NCBI RefSeq assembly: GCF_000507145.1 | Contig: NZ_AYTO01000032.1 | Location: forward strand, 62,001 to 126,000 | Direction: 5' to 3' | Length of the DNA: 64,000 bases | Source: Bacillus tequilensis KCTC 13622 | GTDB taxonomy: Bacteria > Bacillota > Bacilli > Bacillales > Bacillaceae | In this document: in pieces, positions 33,301 to 43,954 of the stretch | How the letters are laid out: each line of letters opens with the position of its first letter | How positions within the stretch are numbered: position 1 is the first letter of the stretch | Made by a program: the position numbers and the translations under genes | Notes under the pieces: model-generated | The model's database searches: none | The model's input: only the letters and a program-made list of their open reading frames with translations | What the model was told of the DNA's origin: nothing

Positions 33301-36144
33301 TTATTCGTTTATTAAATCACTTGCTGTGATCAGCACCTCACGGGGCTTGCTTCCTTTCGCCTCTGAGATCATGCCTTCCGCTTCCATCATATCGATCAGC
33401 CTTGCCGCGCGATTGTACCCGATTCTGAACCTTCTTTGCAGGCTTGAAGTGCTCGCGCTGTTTTGCTCAACAACAAACTCACACGCTTCGTAAAACAGTT
33501 CATCCTCTTCTTTCAGGGCTGATCCTTGTCTTACAAGCTCTTCTTGTTCAAATAAATAGGTTGGCGGCATTTGGTTTCTGACGTGGGAAACGACACGGTC
33601 GATTTCGCGATCCGACACAAAGTTACCTTGAAGGCGGACTGGTTTTCCCGAGCCGTTTTCCAAAAAGAGCATGTCCCCTTTGCCGAGAAGCTTTTCGGCA
33701 CCGGCTATGTCAATGATCGTTCGGGAATCAACCTGGCTTGAGACAGAAAATGCGATTCTCGTCGGGATATTCGCCTTAATCAGGCCGGTAATGACATCGA
33801 CTGAAGGCCGCTGAGTTGCGACGAGCAGATGGATACCGCACGCTCTGGCTTTTTGGGCGATCCGCGCAATGCTCTCTTCGACATCGTTTGGAGCAACCAT
33901 CATCAAATCAGCCAGCTCATCAATCACCACCACTAAATACGGCAGCCTTTCGCCCATTTGGTGGTCAGCCGTTAATTGATTAAAGCGATCAATGTCGCGG
34001 ACGCCTGAATGGGCAAACAGCTCATAGCGCCGCTCCATTTCCTCAACGACCCACTTTAACGCAGCGGTAGCCGCTTTGGCGTCAGTAATAACCGGGCTGA
34101 CGAGATGAGGAATTTTATTGTATGGAGCCAGCTCTACCATTTTCGGGTCAATCAGCAGCACCTTCACTTCACTCGGGTCGGCTTTATAAAGCAGGCTGAC
34201 CAAAATTGTATTGATACAAACGCTTTTTCCCGAGCCCGTAGCGCCGGCAATCAAGCCATGCGGCATTTTCTTTAAGTCGATCACGACAGGATTCCCTGAG
34301 ATATCCAGCCCCAGCGCAGCCGTGAGAGGCGACTTGCTCGTTCTGAAAGCTGAGCTGCGAATCATCTGGCGCAAGTCAACCATCTTGCTCGCGCGGTTCG
34401 GCACTTCTATTCCGATCGTGTTTTTCCCCGGAATCGGCGCTTCAATCCGAATATCTTTTGCAGACAGGCTGAGCTTAATATCATCAGACAAGTTGGTGAT
34501 TTTATTCACCTTTACGCCTGGTTCAGGATGCACCTCGAATCTTGTGACAGAAGGACCCTGGGTCACGTGAACCACATTGGCGCGGACATTAAAATTTTTC
34601 AGAGTCAAATCAAGAAGCTGACGCTGTTCTTCTATCCACGCAGTATCGTCTTGAACTTGCGCTGGCGGGACATCAAGCAGTGCGACATTCGGAAACACAT
34701 AGCTGCTGCGGCGCTCCTCTGCTTTTTGCTGTTTATGCGTATCTCTTTTCAGCATCATGACATTAAAAGGAACAGACGGCCCTTTTTGAGGAGATGTGCT
34801 TTGTTCAGTACGTTTCTCCTGTATGACAGAGCTTTTTTGCGGCTCCTCTATAGCAGCGTGTGCTGCGTTCGCATGAATGTCCTGCCGGTTTTCATGGACT
34901 GCAGAAAATTCCAAGTGATCATTTTGCTCCGGCTCAGCATGGCCGTCTGGGTAAACGTCTATCTTCGTGTCTTCCGCTTCCGAGATGTCGGCCTGGTTGT
35001 TTATTATGCTGTCTGATGGCTCTTCTGCTTCTTCCTCTGTTACTGCTTGAGTCAGAGACACAGAATGCTCGTGACCTGTAAACGAGGCATTGTTTTCCTT
35101 TAGGGTGTCTATTCGTTCTTCTTGAACAGACAGGCTCTCAGCAGCTGCTGCGATTTCGTGATGATTGTCTACTTTGCTGTCTGACCGTTCTGCTGATTCT
35201 CCGCCCTCATATACTGCCTCTATCGGGGATGTTTGTGCTGCTTGCTCTTCAACTTGTTCAGCGCGGCAGACAAACTCTTCGGCTTCCTCTGGCAGTTGTT
35301 CCCTTTGTTCTTCTTGAATCTCAGCCGCCGCAGGCATGGTGTCTTCATGGCTTTGTTTACTGCCTGTTCGGTCTTCCTGTGCCTCAGCTACCGTATCTGT
35401 CAGTGTCTCAGGGGCTGTTTGCTCTTCATTTTGTCCAGCAGGGAAGAAAGACGCTTCTTTTTCCGGATGCTGAATGTCGGCAGCTGGCTCTTCGGCTGGG
35501 CGCTGTCCCAGCGCTTCTTCACGCCCTGCAGCCATTCCGTTCAAGCCGCGAGAAGGCTGTTCTTCGAATGGGGTATCCGGCAAAAAAGGCGCTTCTTTTA
35601 CGTGCTGCGTCGGCCTGTCCGGAGCAGAATAGCTGCGTTCCCGCTCGATCTCTTCTGACAGCAGTGTTACCTTCTCTTTTTCAGATTTGTCCGGTGCCTT
35701 CACTGTTTCTGAACGCTGTTTCGGCACATCCTTTTTGACGGATGGCTTTTGATTGAATCCATGTATTGGCGAAGGGATATTTGTCGGTTTAAATGGTTTC
35801 TTCGCCGGCTCTGATGTTTGATATGTATGCTGCTCTTTTTTATCTTTGGGATGTTCTCTGTATGGCGCGGCGCTTGGACGCGGCGCGGATTTCGGTTCGT
35901 CCGCTGGTGCTCGGCGCCTTCTCAAGTCTTGATTTTGGTATCCGTCAGGCACGACTGGAAAACGAAACTTGCCTTTTGGATATTCATAATATATTTTAGG
36001 ATCTTCCAATCTTTTTAATTGTCCTTCAGGATGATGCTGATGTATTTCTTGCTGCTGCGGAATTTGAGCAGGTTTTTTCTCCCGTTCATTATCCTCTTCA
36101 CTCTCGCCTAAAAACAAATCAAAAAATTTATGAAGCCAACTCAT
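33301..36144 (-). CDS. sftA: DNA translocase SftA (FtsK family)
   Basis: SftA moves trapped chromosomal DNA away from the closing division septum. Unlike SpoIIIE it is soluble and has no membrane segments. The protein is 947 residues. Residues 1-440 are a poorly ordered, Glu/Gln/Pro-rich tail that binds the septum. The motor follows, with Walker A GATGSGKS at 634-641, Walker B in VVIDELADLM near 742, and a C-terminal winged-helix gamma domain (about 870-947) that reads chromosome polarity sequences. The ribosome site is modest (GGGAG). Confidence 0.95.
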   Translation of the reverse strand: MSWLHKFFDLFLGESEEDNEREKKPAQIPQQQEIHQHHPEGQLKRLEDPKIYYEYPKGKFRFPVVPDGYQNQDLRRRRAPADEPKSAPRPSAAPYREHPKDKKEQHTYQTSEPAKKPFKPTNIPSPIHGFNQKPSVKKDVPKQRSETVKAPDKSEKEKVTLLSEEIERERSYSAPDRPTQHVKEAPFLPDTPFEEQPSRGLNGMAAGREEALGQRPAEEPAADIQHPEKEASFFPAGQNEEQTAPETLTDTVAEAQEDRTGSKQSHEDTMPAAAEIQEEQREQLPEEAEEFVCRAEQVEEQAAQTSPIEAVYEGGESAERSDSKVDNHHEIAAAAESLSVQEERIDTLKENNASFTGHEHSVSLTQAVTEEEAEEPSDSIINNQADISEAEDTKIDVYPDGHAEPEQNDHLEFSAVHENRQDIHANAAHAAIEEPQKSSVIQEKRTEQSTSPQKGPSVPFNVMMLKRDTHKQQKAEERRSSYVFPNVALLDVPPAQVQDDTAWIEEQRQLLDLTLKNFNVRANVVHVTQGPSVTRFEVHPEPGVKVNKITNLSDDIKLSLSAKDIRIEAPIPGKNTIGIEVPNRASKMVDLRQMIRSSAFRTSKSPLTAALGLDISGNPVVIDLKKMPHGLIAGATGSGKSVCINTILVSLLYKADPSEVKVLLIDPKMVELAPYNKIPHLVSPVITDAKAATAALKWVVEEMERRYELFAHSGVRDIDRFNQLTADHQMGERLPYLVVVIDELADLMMVAPNDVEESIARIAQKARACGIHLLVATQRPSVDVITGLIKANIPTRIAFSVSSQVDSRTIIDIAGAEKLLGKGDMLFLENGSGKPVRLQGNFVSDREIDRVVSHVRNQMPPTYLFEQEELVRQGSALKEEDELFYEACEFVVEQNSASTSSLQRRFRIGYNRAARLIDMMEAEGMISEAKGSKPREVLITASDLINE

Positions 36145-36186
36145 AATTTATCTCTAACTCCCTTATAGTTTTCTGGGACGTTTTTT

Positions 36187-36195
36187 AGTATACCA
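36187..36195 (-). promoter_or_regulatory. Candidate sftA promoter -10
   Basis: An extended -10, TGGTATACT, with a weak TTTTCT -35 at 17 bases, lies about 45 bases before sftA. Confidence 0.5.
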
Positions 36196-36233
36196 CTGCA
36201 CGTCGGCCCAGAAAAGATTAAGCTTTCGGCAAA

Positions 36234-36268
36234 ACAAAGCCGCTAAACAAGGGCTTAGCGGCTTTTTA
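36234..36268 (-). terminator. ytpPQR terminator
   Basis: AAAGCCGCTAA pairs with TTAGCGGCTTT with a T-run on the minus strand after ytpR. Confidence 0.75.
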
Positions 36269-36302
36269 GATGATTCGTTTTTTTGAACGGGTTTATGGGA
36301 GT

Positions 36303-36908
36303 CTAAAATTGAAATGCGTCCCCTGCCTCATGGTCCCCTTCTAACACAAGGATTCCTTTTTCAGCAGGAGCATCCGGCAAAGCAAGCTCTTTCGCTGAGC
36401 AGATCATTCCGCTTGACGGAACGCCGCGAAGCTCTGCATCCTTAATGACAAGTCCGCTTGGCATCACGGCGCCGACTTTGGCAACGACAACTTTTTGCCC
36501 TTGGTCAACGTTAGGCGCGCCGCAGACGATCTGAAGCGTTTCTTCTCCTACATTGACTTGACATACACTTAATTTATCCGCATTCGGATGTTTTTCTTTT
36601 GACTCTACATATCCGACAACAAACTTCGGAGATAAATCAACGACTAATGTCTCTTCTACGCCGTTTCTGCTTAGAATCTCGTTCACATTCTTCACAAATG
36701 TTTCTGAGAGCGCAACAGGGCCGTTTTCATCAATGGTCAAGTAAGAAGACGCATTGAAAATGTTGAAACCCGTTGTTTCTTTTGTCTCGTTATTAAAAAT
36801 TTTGACGACGTCGCCGTATGTTTCATAGCCAATTTGTTCGCGTGTCACATCTTGAAGAGAGATCAGCAGCGTGTCTCCCACACCTTCTTTATTATAAAAA
36901 GCGTTCAT
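36303..36908 (-). CDS. ytpR: YtpR, tRNA-binding domain protein
   Basis: This 201-residue protein has an unidentified N-terminal half (DUF4479) and a C-terminal EMAP/TRBD-type OB fold (about 90-200) like that in the beta subunit of phenylalanyl-tRNA synthetase. Family members are said to bind tRNA; no enzyme activity is evident. The start follows AAAGGA. It ends the ytpP-ytpQ-ytpR unit, 15 bases after ytpQ. Confidence 0.92.
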   Translation of the reverse strand: MNAFYNKEGVGDTLLISLQDVTREQIGYETYGDVVKIFNNETKETTGFNIFNASSYLTIDENGPVALSETFVKNVNEILSRNGVEETLVVDLSPKFVVGYVESKEKHPNADKLSVCQVNVGEETLQIVCGAPNVDQGQKVVVAKVGAVMPSGLVIKDAELRGVPSSGMICSAKELALPDAPAEKGILVLEGDHEAGDAFQF

Positions 36909-36923
36909 AAGTAAAAATCCTTT

Positions 36924-37733
36924 CTAATCCTTTTTCGGACGGCTTTTCGCCAGGATAAACACCGGTTCCAGCTTTCCTTCATTGTACAAAAATGAAAGGG
37001 CGGTAATCGGAACGGTGCCGCCTGCAAAGAAGCTCATCGACATTTGTCCTAGAATATCATAACCCGATTCATTCCGGATGTCAGCAAGAATCAGAACGTC
37101 CTGATGCGGAACAGAGATCGCCAGTTCACCTTCTGCACGCTGCTTGTACTCATTTAAGATCGCTTCGTTCAAAATCCGGCTGGCGTCGTAACCGTCATTT
37201 GCCCTGAAAAAGTAAAAGAAATTGCCGGCTACCGTATCCTCTTTGACAACCGCCGGCAAAGAGCGGAGATTAAATGCAGCCGTCTCTCTAATCCGCTCTT
37301 TTGTCCAGTTTTCTTTCTCAAGCATGCGCTGGTCAATTAAACGGTAGGTTTTCCCGAGATCAAGCGCGTAATAAATTCTGGTCTCTGCCGTATGATCGTC
37401 ATAAATGAGCGGAATATCTTCGCTGGATTTGTCCGGGAAAGAAGTCGAGCGGATCACCGGGTAAATGCGGCTTTCTTTTCCGGTCATTTCCTGAGCCTTC
37501 CCTTCCATTGCCGTCATCGCTTCGGAGACATAGTACACAATCTCATCAATGGCTTCATCTTTTTTCAGTTCCCATTTTGCAATGATCGGCGGCAGGTCGA
37601 GCGTAATTCCTTTTTTGGTCGTTTGATCCTCAACACGGAGGGTATCTTTTTCTCTGTCAAACAGAAAGGAGCGATTCTCGTGCTGAAGGCGCTGTTTCAG
37701 GATATCTGACAGCTTCCTTGAGGTCATTTTCAA
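36924..37733 (-). CDS. ytpQ: YtpQ, DUF1444 protein
   Basis: This 269-residue protein belongs to DUF1444, conserved in Firmicutes with unknown function. There is no signal peptide or membrane segment. It starts at TTG, because AAAGGAGG lies eight bases before it; an ATG six bases later would lack that spacing. It lies between ytpP and ytpR, so its role may concern redox or translation, but that is only inference from neighbours. Confidence 0.9.
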   Translation of the reverse strand: MKMTSRKLSDILKQRLQHENRSFLFDREKDTLRVEDQTTKKGITLDLPPIIAKWELKKDEAIDEIVYYVSEAMTAMEGKAQEMTGKESRIYPVIRSTSFPDKSSEDIPLIYDDHTAETRIYYALDLGKTYRLIDQRMLEKENWTKERIRETAAFNLRSLPAVVKEDTVAGNFFYFFRANDGYDASRILNEAILNEYKQRAEGELAISVPHQDVLILADIRNESGYDILGQMSMSFFAGGTVPITALSFLYNEGKLEPVFILAKSRPKKD

Positions 37734-37748
37734 ACCAGATGTCCTCCT

Positions 37749-38072
37749 TTACGCTTTAGCGAGAGAGTCAGTTAAAAACTGTTCAATTTCTTCTTTCGTT
37801 TTACGGTCTTTGCTCACAAAACGATTTACTTCTTTTCCTTCATTAAAAACGACAAAGCTTGGGATTCCGTAAATTTCCCACTCTGCACACGTATCAATGA
37901 ACTTGTCGCGGTCTACGTAGTAGTAAGTAAATTCAGGGAAGTCCGCTTCCACTTCAGGCAGAAAAGGCTCTATGAAACGGCAATCCGGGCACCAGTCGGC
38001 TGAAAACATAAAGACCGCCCAATCATCCTTTACCGCTTTTTCCAGCTCTTGAGTTGATTCAATTTTTTTCAT
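37749..38072 (-). CDS. ytpP: YtpP, thioredoxin-like protein
   Basis: This 107-residue thioredoxin-fold protein has the active site WCPDC at 27-31. That motif replaces the usual GP by PD, which would change its redox potential. Its cytosolic role is probably disulfide reduction of specific partners, not general thioredoxin function. The start follows TGGAGGG. It opens the ytpPQR unit. Confidence 0.93.
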   Translation of the reverse strand: MKKIESTQELEKAVKDDWAVFMFSADWCPDCRFIEPFLPEVEADFPEFTYYYVDRDKFIDTCAEWEIYGIPSFVVFNEGKEVNRFVSKDRKTKEEIEQFLTDSLAKA

Positions 38073-38198
38073 TTTATATCCCTCCAGTTGATTCTGTTCT
38101 TACACGTTGGTTTATCGATACTCGTCCACTTGGATCATACCAAACTGCTTACGGCAAAACCACTTATATGCAACGAATGAATATGTAAGATTCGCTTT

Positions 38199-38217
38199 CT
38201 CATTATCATTATCATAT
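38199..38217 (-). promoter_or_regulatory. Possible Fur-like repeat upstream of ytoQ/ytpP
   Basis: On the minus strand the array GATAATGATAATGAGAA matches the GATAAT hexamer repeats of Fur boxes, though the downstream arm is lost (about 14 of 19). No iron gene is adjacent. Low confidence. Confidence 0.25.
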
Positions 38218-38306
38218 TTTATTTGCATTATCAAGCTCGTTTCGTTTAACATCAGGGACATAAGGGTAAAATTTACAGATAGACATGCATAAGGAGGGAT
38301 TTTAAT

Positions 38307-38753
38307 ATGGAGTTTGTCGTCTATTTAGCCGGGGAAATCCACAGCAATTGGCGCGAGGAAATCAAAGAGAAAACAAAATCACTGAAGCTGCCGATTACGT
38401 TTGTCGGCCCGATGGAGAATCATGACCGCTCAGACAATATCGGAGAAGAAATTATGGGCATTCAGCCAAATGCCGTTTTAAAGGATGACACAGCCTCTGA
38501 CGTGAATAATTTCAGAACCGCCGTCCTGATGAATAAAGCAGATTTTGTAATTGCTCTTTTTGGCGAAAAATACAAACAGTGGAACACGGCAATGGATGCA
38601 TCATATGCGATTGCTAAAGGAAAACCTCTGATTATGATCCGGCCGGAATCGCTCCACCATCCTTTAAAAGAGCTTTCCAACAAAGCGAATATAACAGTTG
38701 AAACCGTAAATCAAGCCATTAAGGCCCTTTCCTATGTTTTTGAAACAGAATAA
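38307..38753 (+). CDS. ytoQ: YtoQ family protein
   Basis: This 148-residue protein belongs to the YtoQ family, a small conserved group with a nucleoside 2-deoxyribosyltransferase-like fold (VYLAGEIHS at the start and a DFVIALFG motif). I know of no confirmed activity. The start has AAGGAGGG. It runs convergent with ytoP and shares its terminator. Confidence 0.9.
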   Translation: MEFVVYLAGEIHSNWREEIKEKTKSLKLPITFVGPMENHDRSDNIGEEIMGIQPNAVLKDDTASDVNNFRTAVLMNKADFVIALFGEKYKQWNTAMDASYAIAKGKPLIMIRPESLHHPLKELSNKANITVETVNQAIKALSYVFETE

Positions 38754-38754
38754 G

Positions 38755-38802
38755 AAAAAAGCTTGTCGATCCGGGCTTGCAGCCCCGTTCAACAAGCTTT
38801 TA
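38755..38802. terminator. Bidirectional terminator ytoQ/ytoP
   Basis: AAGCTTGT pairs with ACAAGCTT, the loop containing a smaller GGGCTTGCAGCCC stem. A and T runs lie on each side. Confidence 0.7.
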
Positions 38803-38809
38803 TGATACC

Positions 38810-39883
38810 CTACATATTTTCTTTAATCGCATCCACCGTCTGCTTATCGCAGGCTGTCACAAGTTTGATGAGCATTTCTTTGGCGGCAGCATAATCATCA
38901 ATATGAATGATAGAAGCGTTCGTATGAATGTAGCGGGAACAAATTCCGATAACCGCTGAGGGAACGCCGCTGTTTGAAATGTGAACTTTGCCCGCATCTG
39001 TTCCCCCTCCTGAAACGAAATATTGATATGGAATATCATGTGTTTCCGCCATATCAAGCACAAATTCTCTCATCCCGCGGTGCATGACTGTCGTTCTGTC
39101 AAGAATGCGGAGCAAAAAGCCTTTTCCAAGCTGCCCAAATTCATTTTTGTCATCGCCCATATCGTTTGCCGGGCTGGCGTCAAGCGCGAAAAACAAGTCC
39201 GGTTTAATCATATGGGAAGCCGTCTGCGCGCCTCTCAGCCCTACTTCTTCCTGTACCGTTGCACCCGCATAGAGCGTGTTCGGAAGTTCTTTTCCGTGCA
39301 ATTCCTTCAAAAGCTCAATGCTTAAGCCGCATCCATATCGGTTATCCCATGCCTTTGATAAAATTTTCTTTTCATTCGCCATCGTTGTAAACGGGCAGAC
39401 AGGCACAATCTGCTGTCCCGGTTTTATGCCGATTTTGATAGCGTCGTCCTTATCATCTGCTCCGATATCGATCATCATGTTTTTGATATCCATCGGGCGG
39501 TTTCGCTGTGCATCTGTCAGCAGATGCGGAGGTATGCTTGAAATCACACCCGGAACCGGCCCGTTATCTGTTTGAATTTCAACTCGCTGTGCAAGCAGCA
39601 CCTGACTCCACCAGCCCCCGAGCGTCTGGAATCTGAGCAGCCCGTTGTCTGTAATGGATGTGACCATGAAGCCAACTTCATCCATATGTCCGGCAACCAT
39701 GATTCTCGGTGCGCCCTCTTCGCCTTTTCTGACTCCGAAAACACTTCCCAGTCTGTCCTGAACGATGTCATCGGCATATTTGGCAAGCTCTTGCTTCATA
39801 AAAGCACGAACCTGATGCTCATTGCCCGGCGCGCCGGGCAGCTGCGTCAGTGTTTGGAAAAGCGCTTTCGTTTCTTGATTCAT
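38810..39883 (-). CDS. ytoP: YtoP, M42 family aminopeptidase
   Basis: This 357-residue dinuclear-metal aminopeptidase belongs to M42 (glutamyl aminopeptidase type). Metal ligands include His66-Asp68 in AGHMDEVG, the general base and ligand pair in VQEEVGLRG, and ALDASPAND. It probably trims peptides in the cytosol. The start has GAGGGA. It is a single gene with a shared terminator. Confidence 0.93.
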   Translation of the reverse strand: MNQETKALFQTLTQLPGAPGNEHQVRAFMKQELAKYADDIVQDRLGSVFGVRKGEEGAPRIMVAGHMDEVGFMVTSITDNGLLRFQTLGGWWSQVLLAQRVEIQTDNGPVPGVISSIPPHLLTDAQRNRPMDIKNMMIDIGADDKDDAIKIGIKPGQQIVPVCPFTTMANEKKILSKAWDNRYGCGLSIELLKELHGKELPNTLYAGATVQEEVGLRGAQTASHMIKPDLFFALDASPANDMGDDKNEFGQLGKGFLLRILDRTTVMHRGMREFVLDMAETHDIPYQYFVSGGGTDAGKVHISNSGVPSAVIGICSRYIHTNASIIHIDDYAAAKEMLIKLVTACDKQTVDAIKENM

Positions 39884-39980
39884 GTTTTTCCCTCATTTCT
39901 ATGTAGTCCTTTTATTTTATTAGAAAAAATCAAGTTTTCCAAGCACCTCGGCCGAATCTGCTCGGACAGCATCGTATTGC

Positions 39981-40009
39981 TTAACAGGATTTGGCGGTTT
40001 CTGTATAAT
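39981..40009 (+). promoter_or_regulatory. ytzB sigma-A promoter
   Basis: TTAACA (39981-39986) and consensus TATAAT (40004-40009), 17 bases apart, lie about 33 bases before ytzB. Confidence 0.65.
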
Positions 40010-40041
40010 GAAAAGTACGATCAATCAGGAGGTGCTTTATT

Positions 40042-40359
40042 TTGAAATTGCGTCATCTTCTTTTAGGAGCAGGACTTGGCATTTGTACGGCAGTTATTGT
40101 GAAACAATATGTGATGAAGCCTTATATTTCTTCAGAAAAAGCGCTTCGCATCGTAAAATCCGCTTTTAAGCAGCGGGGGCCGATTGACGGGTCATGGATT
40201 TATACCCAGCCTGAGCCTTACAATGTGAACGGAGAAACAGTACAGGTGTACAAAACCGGCATTACACGATCAGCTTTCGGAGAATTAGAGCAGTACGAGG
40301 TCATGGTGGATGCGAAAACAGGGGAAATTGTCGATGTTATTGATACAATCGCCTCTTAA
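40042..40359 (+). CDS. ytzB: YtzB, PepSY-like small protein
   Basis: This 105-residue protein has an N-terminal hydrophobic segment (about 5-20, LLLGAGLGICTAVIVKQY) that may be a signal or anchor. A PepSY/YpmB-type domain follows, with YEVMVDAKTGEIVDV. Such domains are thought to inhibit proteases outside the membrane, but nothing is shown for this one. The start is TTG, chosen because AGGAGGTG precedes it; an ATG does not occur nearby. Confidence 0.87.
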   Translation: MKLRHLLLGAGLGICTAVIVKQYVMKPYISSEKALRIVKSAFKQRGPIDGSWIYTQPEPYNVNGETVQVYKTGITRSAFGELEQYEVMVDAKTGEIVDVIDTIAS

Positions 40360-40378
40360 CACCGGACAAGCTTAACAT

Positions 40379-40411
40379 AAAAGCCGCTGCCCATGCAGCG
40401 GCTCTTTTTTT
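40379..40411. terminator. Bidirectional terminator ytzB/malS
   Basis: AGCCGCTGC pairs with GCAGCGGCT across CCAT, with T-run on the plus strand. Confidence 0.75.
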
Positions 40412-42110
40412 ATATCGCGCGAATCGGTTTGTATACCGGGTACCACATCGCATCCTGCACAGCCTGTATAAGGTCTTCAGGCTCTTCCGTCGCGACGCCT
40501 TCCTTCATTGCGGTTTTAGCAACTTCGACTGCAACGGTTGCCGATACAGTCCGCAAATCCTCTACTTTTGGGAGCATCGGCGCGCCGGGCACCCCGACAT
40601 TGACCATACTTGCAATTGCCCGGGCACATGCTTCAAACATTCCGTCGGTAATTAATTTTGATTTGGTAACAATCGTTCCAAGACCGAGACCCGGGAAGAC
40701 AAGCGCGTTGTTAGCCTGGCCAATGTGATACGTCACACCATTATATTCCACCGGCGGGAACGGGCTTCCTGTCGTAATCAGTGCGCGGCCTTCCGTCCAT
40801 TCGATTAGGTCCTGCGGTTTTGCTTCAGAAAGCGTGGTCGGATTTGACATTGGCAAAATCGCCGGCCGTTTCACATGTGACGCCATTTCTTTTACAATTT
40901 CTTCTGTAAATGCGCCGGAAACCGTTGATGTCCCGATCAGAATCGACGGTTTCGCCTGCCGGACCACTTCAAGGAGATCAATGCCTCCGCCGTCTCCGTT
41001 CCGCTGATACCCCTTCACTTCATCTGCCGAACGGGCATAAGGCTTCTGGAAATCAAGAAGCTGATCCATATCATCAGTTAGCAACCCGTTTCTGTCTATG
41101 CACCAGAAGCGCTGGTATGATTCTTCCTCACTCAGTCCCTCGCGCACCAACGCTTCCCGCAGCTGTTCAGCAATTCCTATTCCTGCCGTTCCTGCTCCGA
41201 ATATGACGACTCTGTGATCCCTTAGCGGCACTTTAGACGCTTTTGCACAGGATAAGACTGCCGCCAGTGAAACAGCGCCTGTCCCTTGAATATCATCATT
41301 GAAGGTACACACTTTATCTTTATAGCGATGCAAAATGCTGCGCGCGTTTTTCGCTCCGAAATCCTCCCAGTGCAGCAATGCGTTCGGGAACGTTTCTCTC
41401 GCAAGGGCAACATACTCGTCAATAAATTGGTCATAGCGTTCCCCGCGGACTCTGGAATGCTGGTTTCCGACATAAAGCGGGTCGTTCAAGAGGCTCTCCT
41501 GATTTGTTCCCGCATCTAAAACAACTGCCAGCACTCTGCTCGGATCAATACCCGCAGCCGCCGTATAAACCGCCAGCTTACCGATAGAAATCGCGATGCC
41601 TCCGACACCCCAGTCACCGATTCCTAAAATTCCTTCCGCATCAGTTGCAACAATTAAATCAATCGTATCGCTTTGATCTTTATACTGTTTAAATGCTTCT
41701 TTCATACCGTCCGGGTCATCAATTGACAGATAGAGACCTCGCGGCTTTCTGTATTCATGGCTGTATCTCTGGATTGCTGTTCCAACTGTCGGTGTATAAA
41801 CAATCGGCAGCATTTCCCCTAAATGGTCGTTTAACAGGCGGTAAAACAGCGTTTCATTCCGATCGTGCAACGCTGTTAAATAAACATTTTTACTCAAATC
41901 GTCAGGCTGCGCGGAATATTGTTCGTACGCTCTTTTCGCCTGATCTTCAATCGTTAATACCTTGGGCGGCAGAAAGCCTTTTAAACCAAGTTCTTTTCTT
42001 TCTTCCTCGGTAAAAGCAACACCTTTGTTCAAAAAAGGAACAGAGAGCACTTCAAGGCCTCTTAATGTTGTTTGAATGTCTCCTTCGTTTGTTACTTTGA
42101 ATTGTTTCAC
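40410..42110 (-). CDS. malS: NAD-dependent malic enzyme MalS
   Basis: MalS oxidatively decarboxylates malate to pyruvate, producing NADH and CO2 from the TCA pool. The 566-residue enzyme has YTPTVGTA near the active tyrosine, the WEDFGAKNA metal motif, NDDIQGTGA and the NAD-binding GAGTAGIG. B. subtilis has several malic enzymes; length and sequence fit MalS. The start is GTG after GGAAGAGG. A TTTACC/TAATAA promoter lies between ytnP and malS. Confidence 0.95.
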   Translation of the reverse strand: MKQFKVTNEGDIQTTLRGLEVLSVPFLNKGVAFTEEERKELGLKGFLPPKVLTIEDQAKRAYEQYSAQPDDLSKNVYLTALHDRNETLFYRLLNDHLGEMLPIVYTPTVGTAIQRYSHEYRKPRGLYLSIDDPDGMKEAFKQYKDQSDTIDLIVATDAEGILGIGDWGVGGIAISIGKLAVYTAAAGIDPSRVLAVVLDAGTNQESLLNDPLYVGNQHSRVRGERYDQFIDEYVALARETFPNALLHWEDFGAKNARSILHRYKDKVCTFNDDIQGTGAVSLAAVLSCAKASKVPLRDHRVVIFGAGTAGIGIAEQLREALVREGLSEEESYQRFWCIDRNGLLTDDMDQLLDFQKPYARSADEVKGYQRNGDGGGIDLLEVVRQAKPSILIGTSTVSGAFTEEIVKEMASHVKRPAILPMSNPTTLSEAKPQDLIEWTEGRALITTGSPFPPVEYNGVTYHIGQANNALVFPGLGLGTIVTKSKLITDGMFEACARAIASMVNVGVPGAPMLPKVEDLRTVSATVAVEVAKTAMKEGVATEEPEDLIQAVQDAMWYPVYKPIRAI

Positions 42111-42195
42111 CCTGCCTCTTCCTTTCTAACCATAATTAGTACTAGGTTTGCATTATTAGCCGGAAAACATGCAGGGTAAACATAAAAATATGCTA

Positions 42196-43038
42196 TTAGT
42201 TGATTCGCTTGATTGAATCTTTGATGCTTCCCTCTGCATCCCATTTAAGCGCGCGATATTGGGCATCATGATAAAAAATAAACCATGCGTCTTTTTCCGC
42301 TGCGAATGACTGCCATTTCTGCTTTTGCGGTATAGAGGTCATCGGATAATCATCGTAAGCCAGCACCCATAGCGGGTTGCGGTGGGCGTGTGTCGGCATC
42401 AAATCTGCCATATGTACTGCGGTTTCACCCGCATCCTCGCATATAAGAATACTGTGGCCTTCACTATGCCCTCCGGTGTGATGCAGCGTCATTCCCTCTG
42501 TGATTGTTAAGGTGTCTTCAAAGGTTTTGACTTGATCGGCAACCGCCTCCCAGTTTTCTTTCCAGTACGTGTTTTTTGACCTGATATTCGGATGGCGCAT
42601 TTCATTCCATTCGACAGCAGATGCATAAATCACTGCATTCGAAAAGACTGAGGTGAGCTGTTCCCCTTCATATTCCGTTAAACCGCATGCATGGTCGAAA
42701 TGAAGGTGTGTCATAGCAATCACATCTATATCAGCAGCTGTTAATCCGAGCGCTGCTAATGATATTTTCACATTCGATTCTTGTGTCACGCCATAGTTTC
42801 GTTTTTGTTTATCAGTCAGCTTGCCAGACCCAATTCCGGCGTCGACAATGATATTGAGCCCGTCCTTTTGAATGAGGATAGGGTCTGTCCTAAGTTCAAT
42901 CTGGTTTTTTTCATTGACTGGATACTTTTTAGACCATAGCGGCTTTGGAACGACGCCGAACATGGCGCCTCCGTCCATATGTGTCACGCCTCCGTCAAGC
43001 CAGGTTAACGTAATATTTCCGATTTTCATTGATTCCAT
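42196..43038 (-). CDS. ytnP: YtnP, metallo-beta-lactamase fold lactonase
   Basis: YtnP hydrolyses lactone signals; in B. subtilis it blocks Streptomyces development and antibiotic production. The 280-residue protein has the zinc motif HLHFDH at 111-116, with further His in HHTGGH and the conserved [10 protein letters not shown] near the N-terminus. Three in-frame ATG codons are possible. The one chosen lies nine bases after AGGAGG and gives the known N-terminus. The longer ORF starting 114 bases upstream overlaps the trmB terminator and is rejected. Confidence 0.93.
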   Translation of the reverse strand: MESMKIGNITLTWLDGGVTHMDGGAMFGVVPKPLWSKKYPVNEKNQIELRTDPILIQKDGLNIIVDAGIGSGKLTDKQKRNYGVTQESNVKISLAALGLTAADIDVIAMTHLHFDHACGLTEYEGEQLTSVFSNAVIYASAVEWNEMRHPNIRSKNTYWKENWEAVADQVKTFEDTLTITEGMTLHHTGGHSEGHSILICEDAGETAVHMADLMPTHAHRNPLWVLAYDDYPMTSIPQKQKWQSFAAEKDAWFIFYHDAQYRALKWDAEGSIKDSIKRIN

Positions 43039-43078
43039 TTTCATTCCCCTCCTGTCATCATGGTAGCAAACGGTCCAT

Positions 43079-43112
43079 AAAAAAAACAGACTCCTGTCAG
43101 AGTCTGTTTTAC
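43079..43112 (-). terminator. trmB terminator
   Basis: AAACAGACTC pairs with GAGTCTGTTT, with eight A/T on the minus strand after the trmB stop. Confidence 0.8.
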
Positions 43113-43750
43113 GTTCTCCATTCAACCTCAGCCCGATAGATCGGCTGGCCAAGCGCAGAGAATTTTTCTTCGTATTCTGTCATGATATTGCCTTCCAGAT
43201 TGCTGTTATGCAAATCGAGACTGACATATGTCAGCAGCAGGCCGTACTCGGAGAAGCTCTTTAAAGAGTACTCAAACAAGCCGCGGTTGTCCGTTTTAAA
43301 ATGAATCGCTCCGTCTTTCCCCATCACTTCTTCATACTTTTTGAGGAAATGCGAATATGTCAGACGGCGTTTTTCGTGGCGGTTCTTCGGCCAAGGATCG
43401 GAAAAATTCAAGTAGACCCGTTTGACTTCACCCGTCTCAAACACATCTGTCAGCGTGTCCGCATCTATATTCAGAAGCTTTACATTCGGCACTTCGGTAT
43501 CTTTTACTTTTTGGACGGCTGTCACAATGACGCTTTTAAATAACTCAATCCCAATATAATTGATGTCGGGATTTTGTTTGGCCATTCCAGAAATGAACTG
43601 CCCTTTTCCTGTACCAACCTCGATATGGATCGGATTGTCGTTGCCAAACACTGTGTTCCATTTCCCTTTATAATCAGCTGGATTGCTGATGGCAATATCT
43701 GCGTTTTCAGCCAAAAAGTCATCAGCCCAAGGCTTGTGGCGCATTCTCAT
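43109..43750 (-). CDS. trmB: tRNA (guanine-N7-)-methyltransferase TrmB
   Basis: TrmB methylates G46 of tRNA at N7 with SAM. The 213-residue enzyme has motif I VGTGKG at 45-50 and the catalytic [14 protein letters not shown] beginning near 117. The start ATG follows AGAGGTG. An upstream frame of another 168 bases has no signal and is rejected. The gene is divergent from ytzH. Confidence 0.95.
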   Translation of the reverse strand: MRMRHKPWADDFLAENADIAISNPADYKGKWNTVFGNDNPIHIEVGTGKGQFISGMAKQNPDINYIGIELFKSVIVTAVQKVKDTEVPNVKLLNIDADTLTDVFETGEVKRVYLNFSDPWPKNRHEKRRLTYSHFLKKYEEVMGKDGAIHFKTDNRGLFEYSLKSFSEYGLLLTYVSLDLHNSNLEGNIMTEYEEKFSALGQPIYRAEVEWRT

Positions 43751-43954
43751 ATGATTGACACCTCTATCTATTATTTCGACTAACAACATACCATGAATTA
43801 AAAAGACCCGCAAGATTGTTTTTCCAGTGTACCCGCTAAGTCTGCGTATATAAAAAAAAGAGGTTCCCGTTTGCGGAACACTCCTTTCACATGCATAAAA
43901 ACGCGCTGTTTTGAACAATTTAACCCGTATGATACTGAAGGGATGTGTACCGTT

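Noticed and set aside
33301..36150. Long plus-strand ORFs within sftA (up to 169 codons)
   Set aside because: They overlap the low-complexity tail and the motor of sftA in another frame and lack ribosome sites.
43751..43918. N-terminal extension of trmB
   Set aside because: No ribosome site; it covers the trmB promoter and part of the ytzH upstream region.
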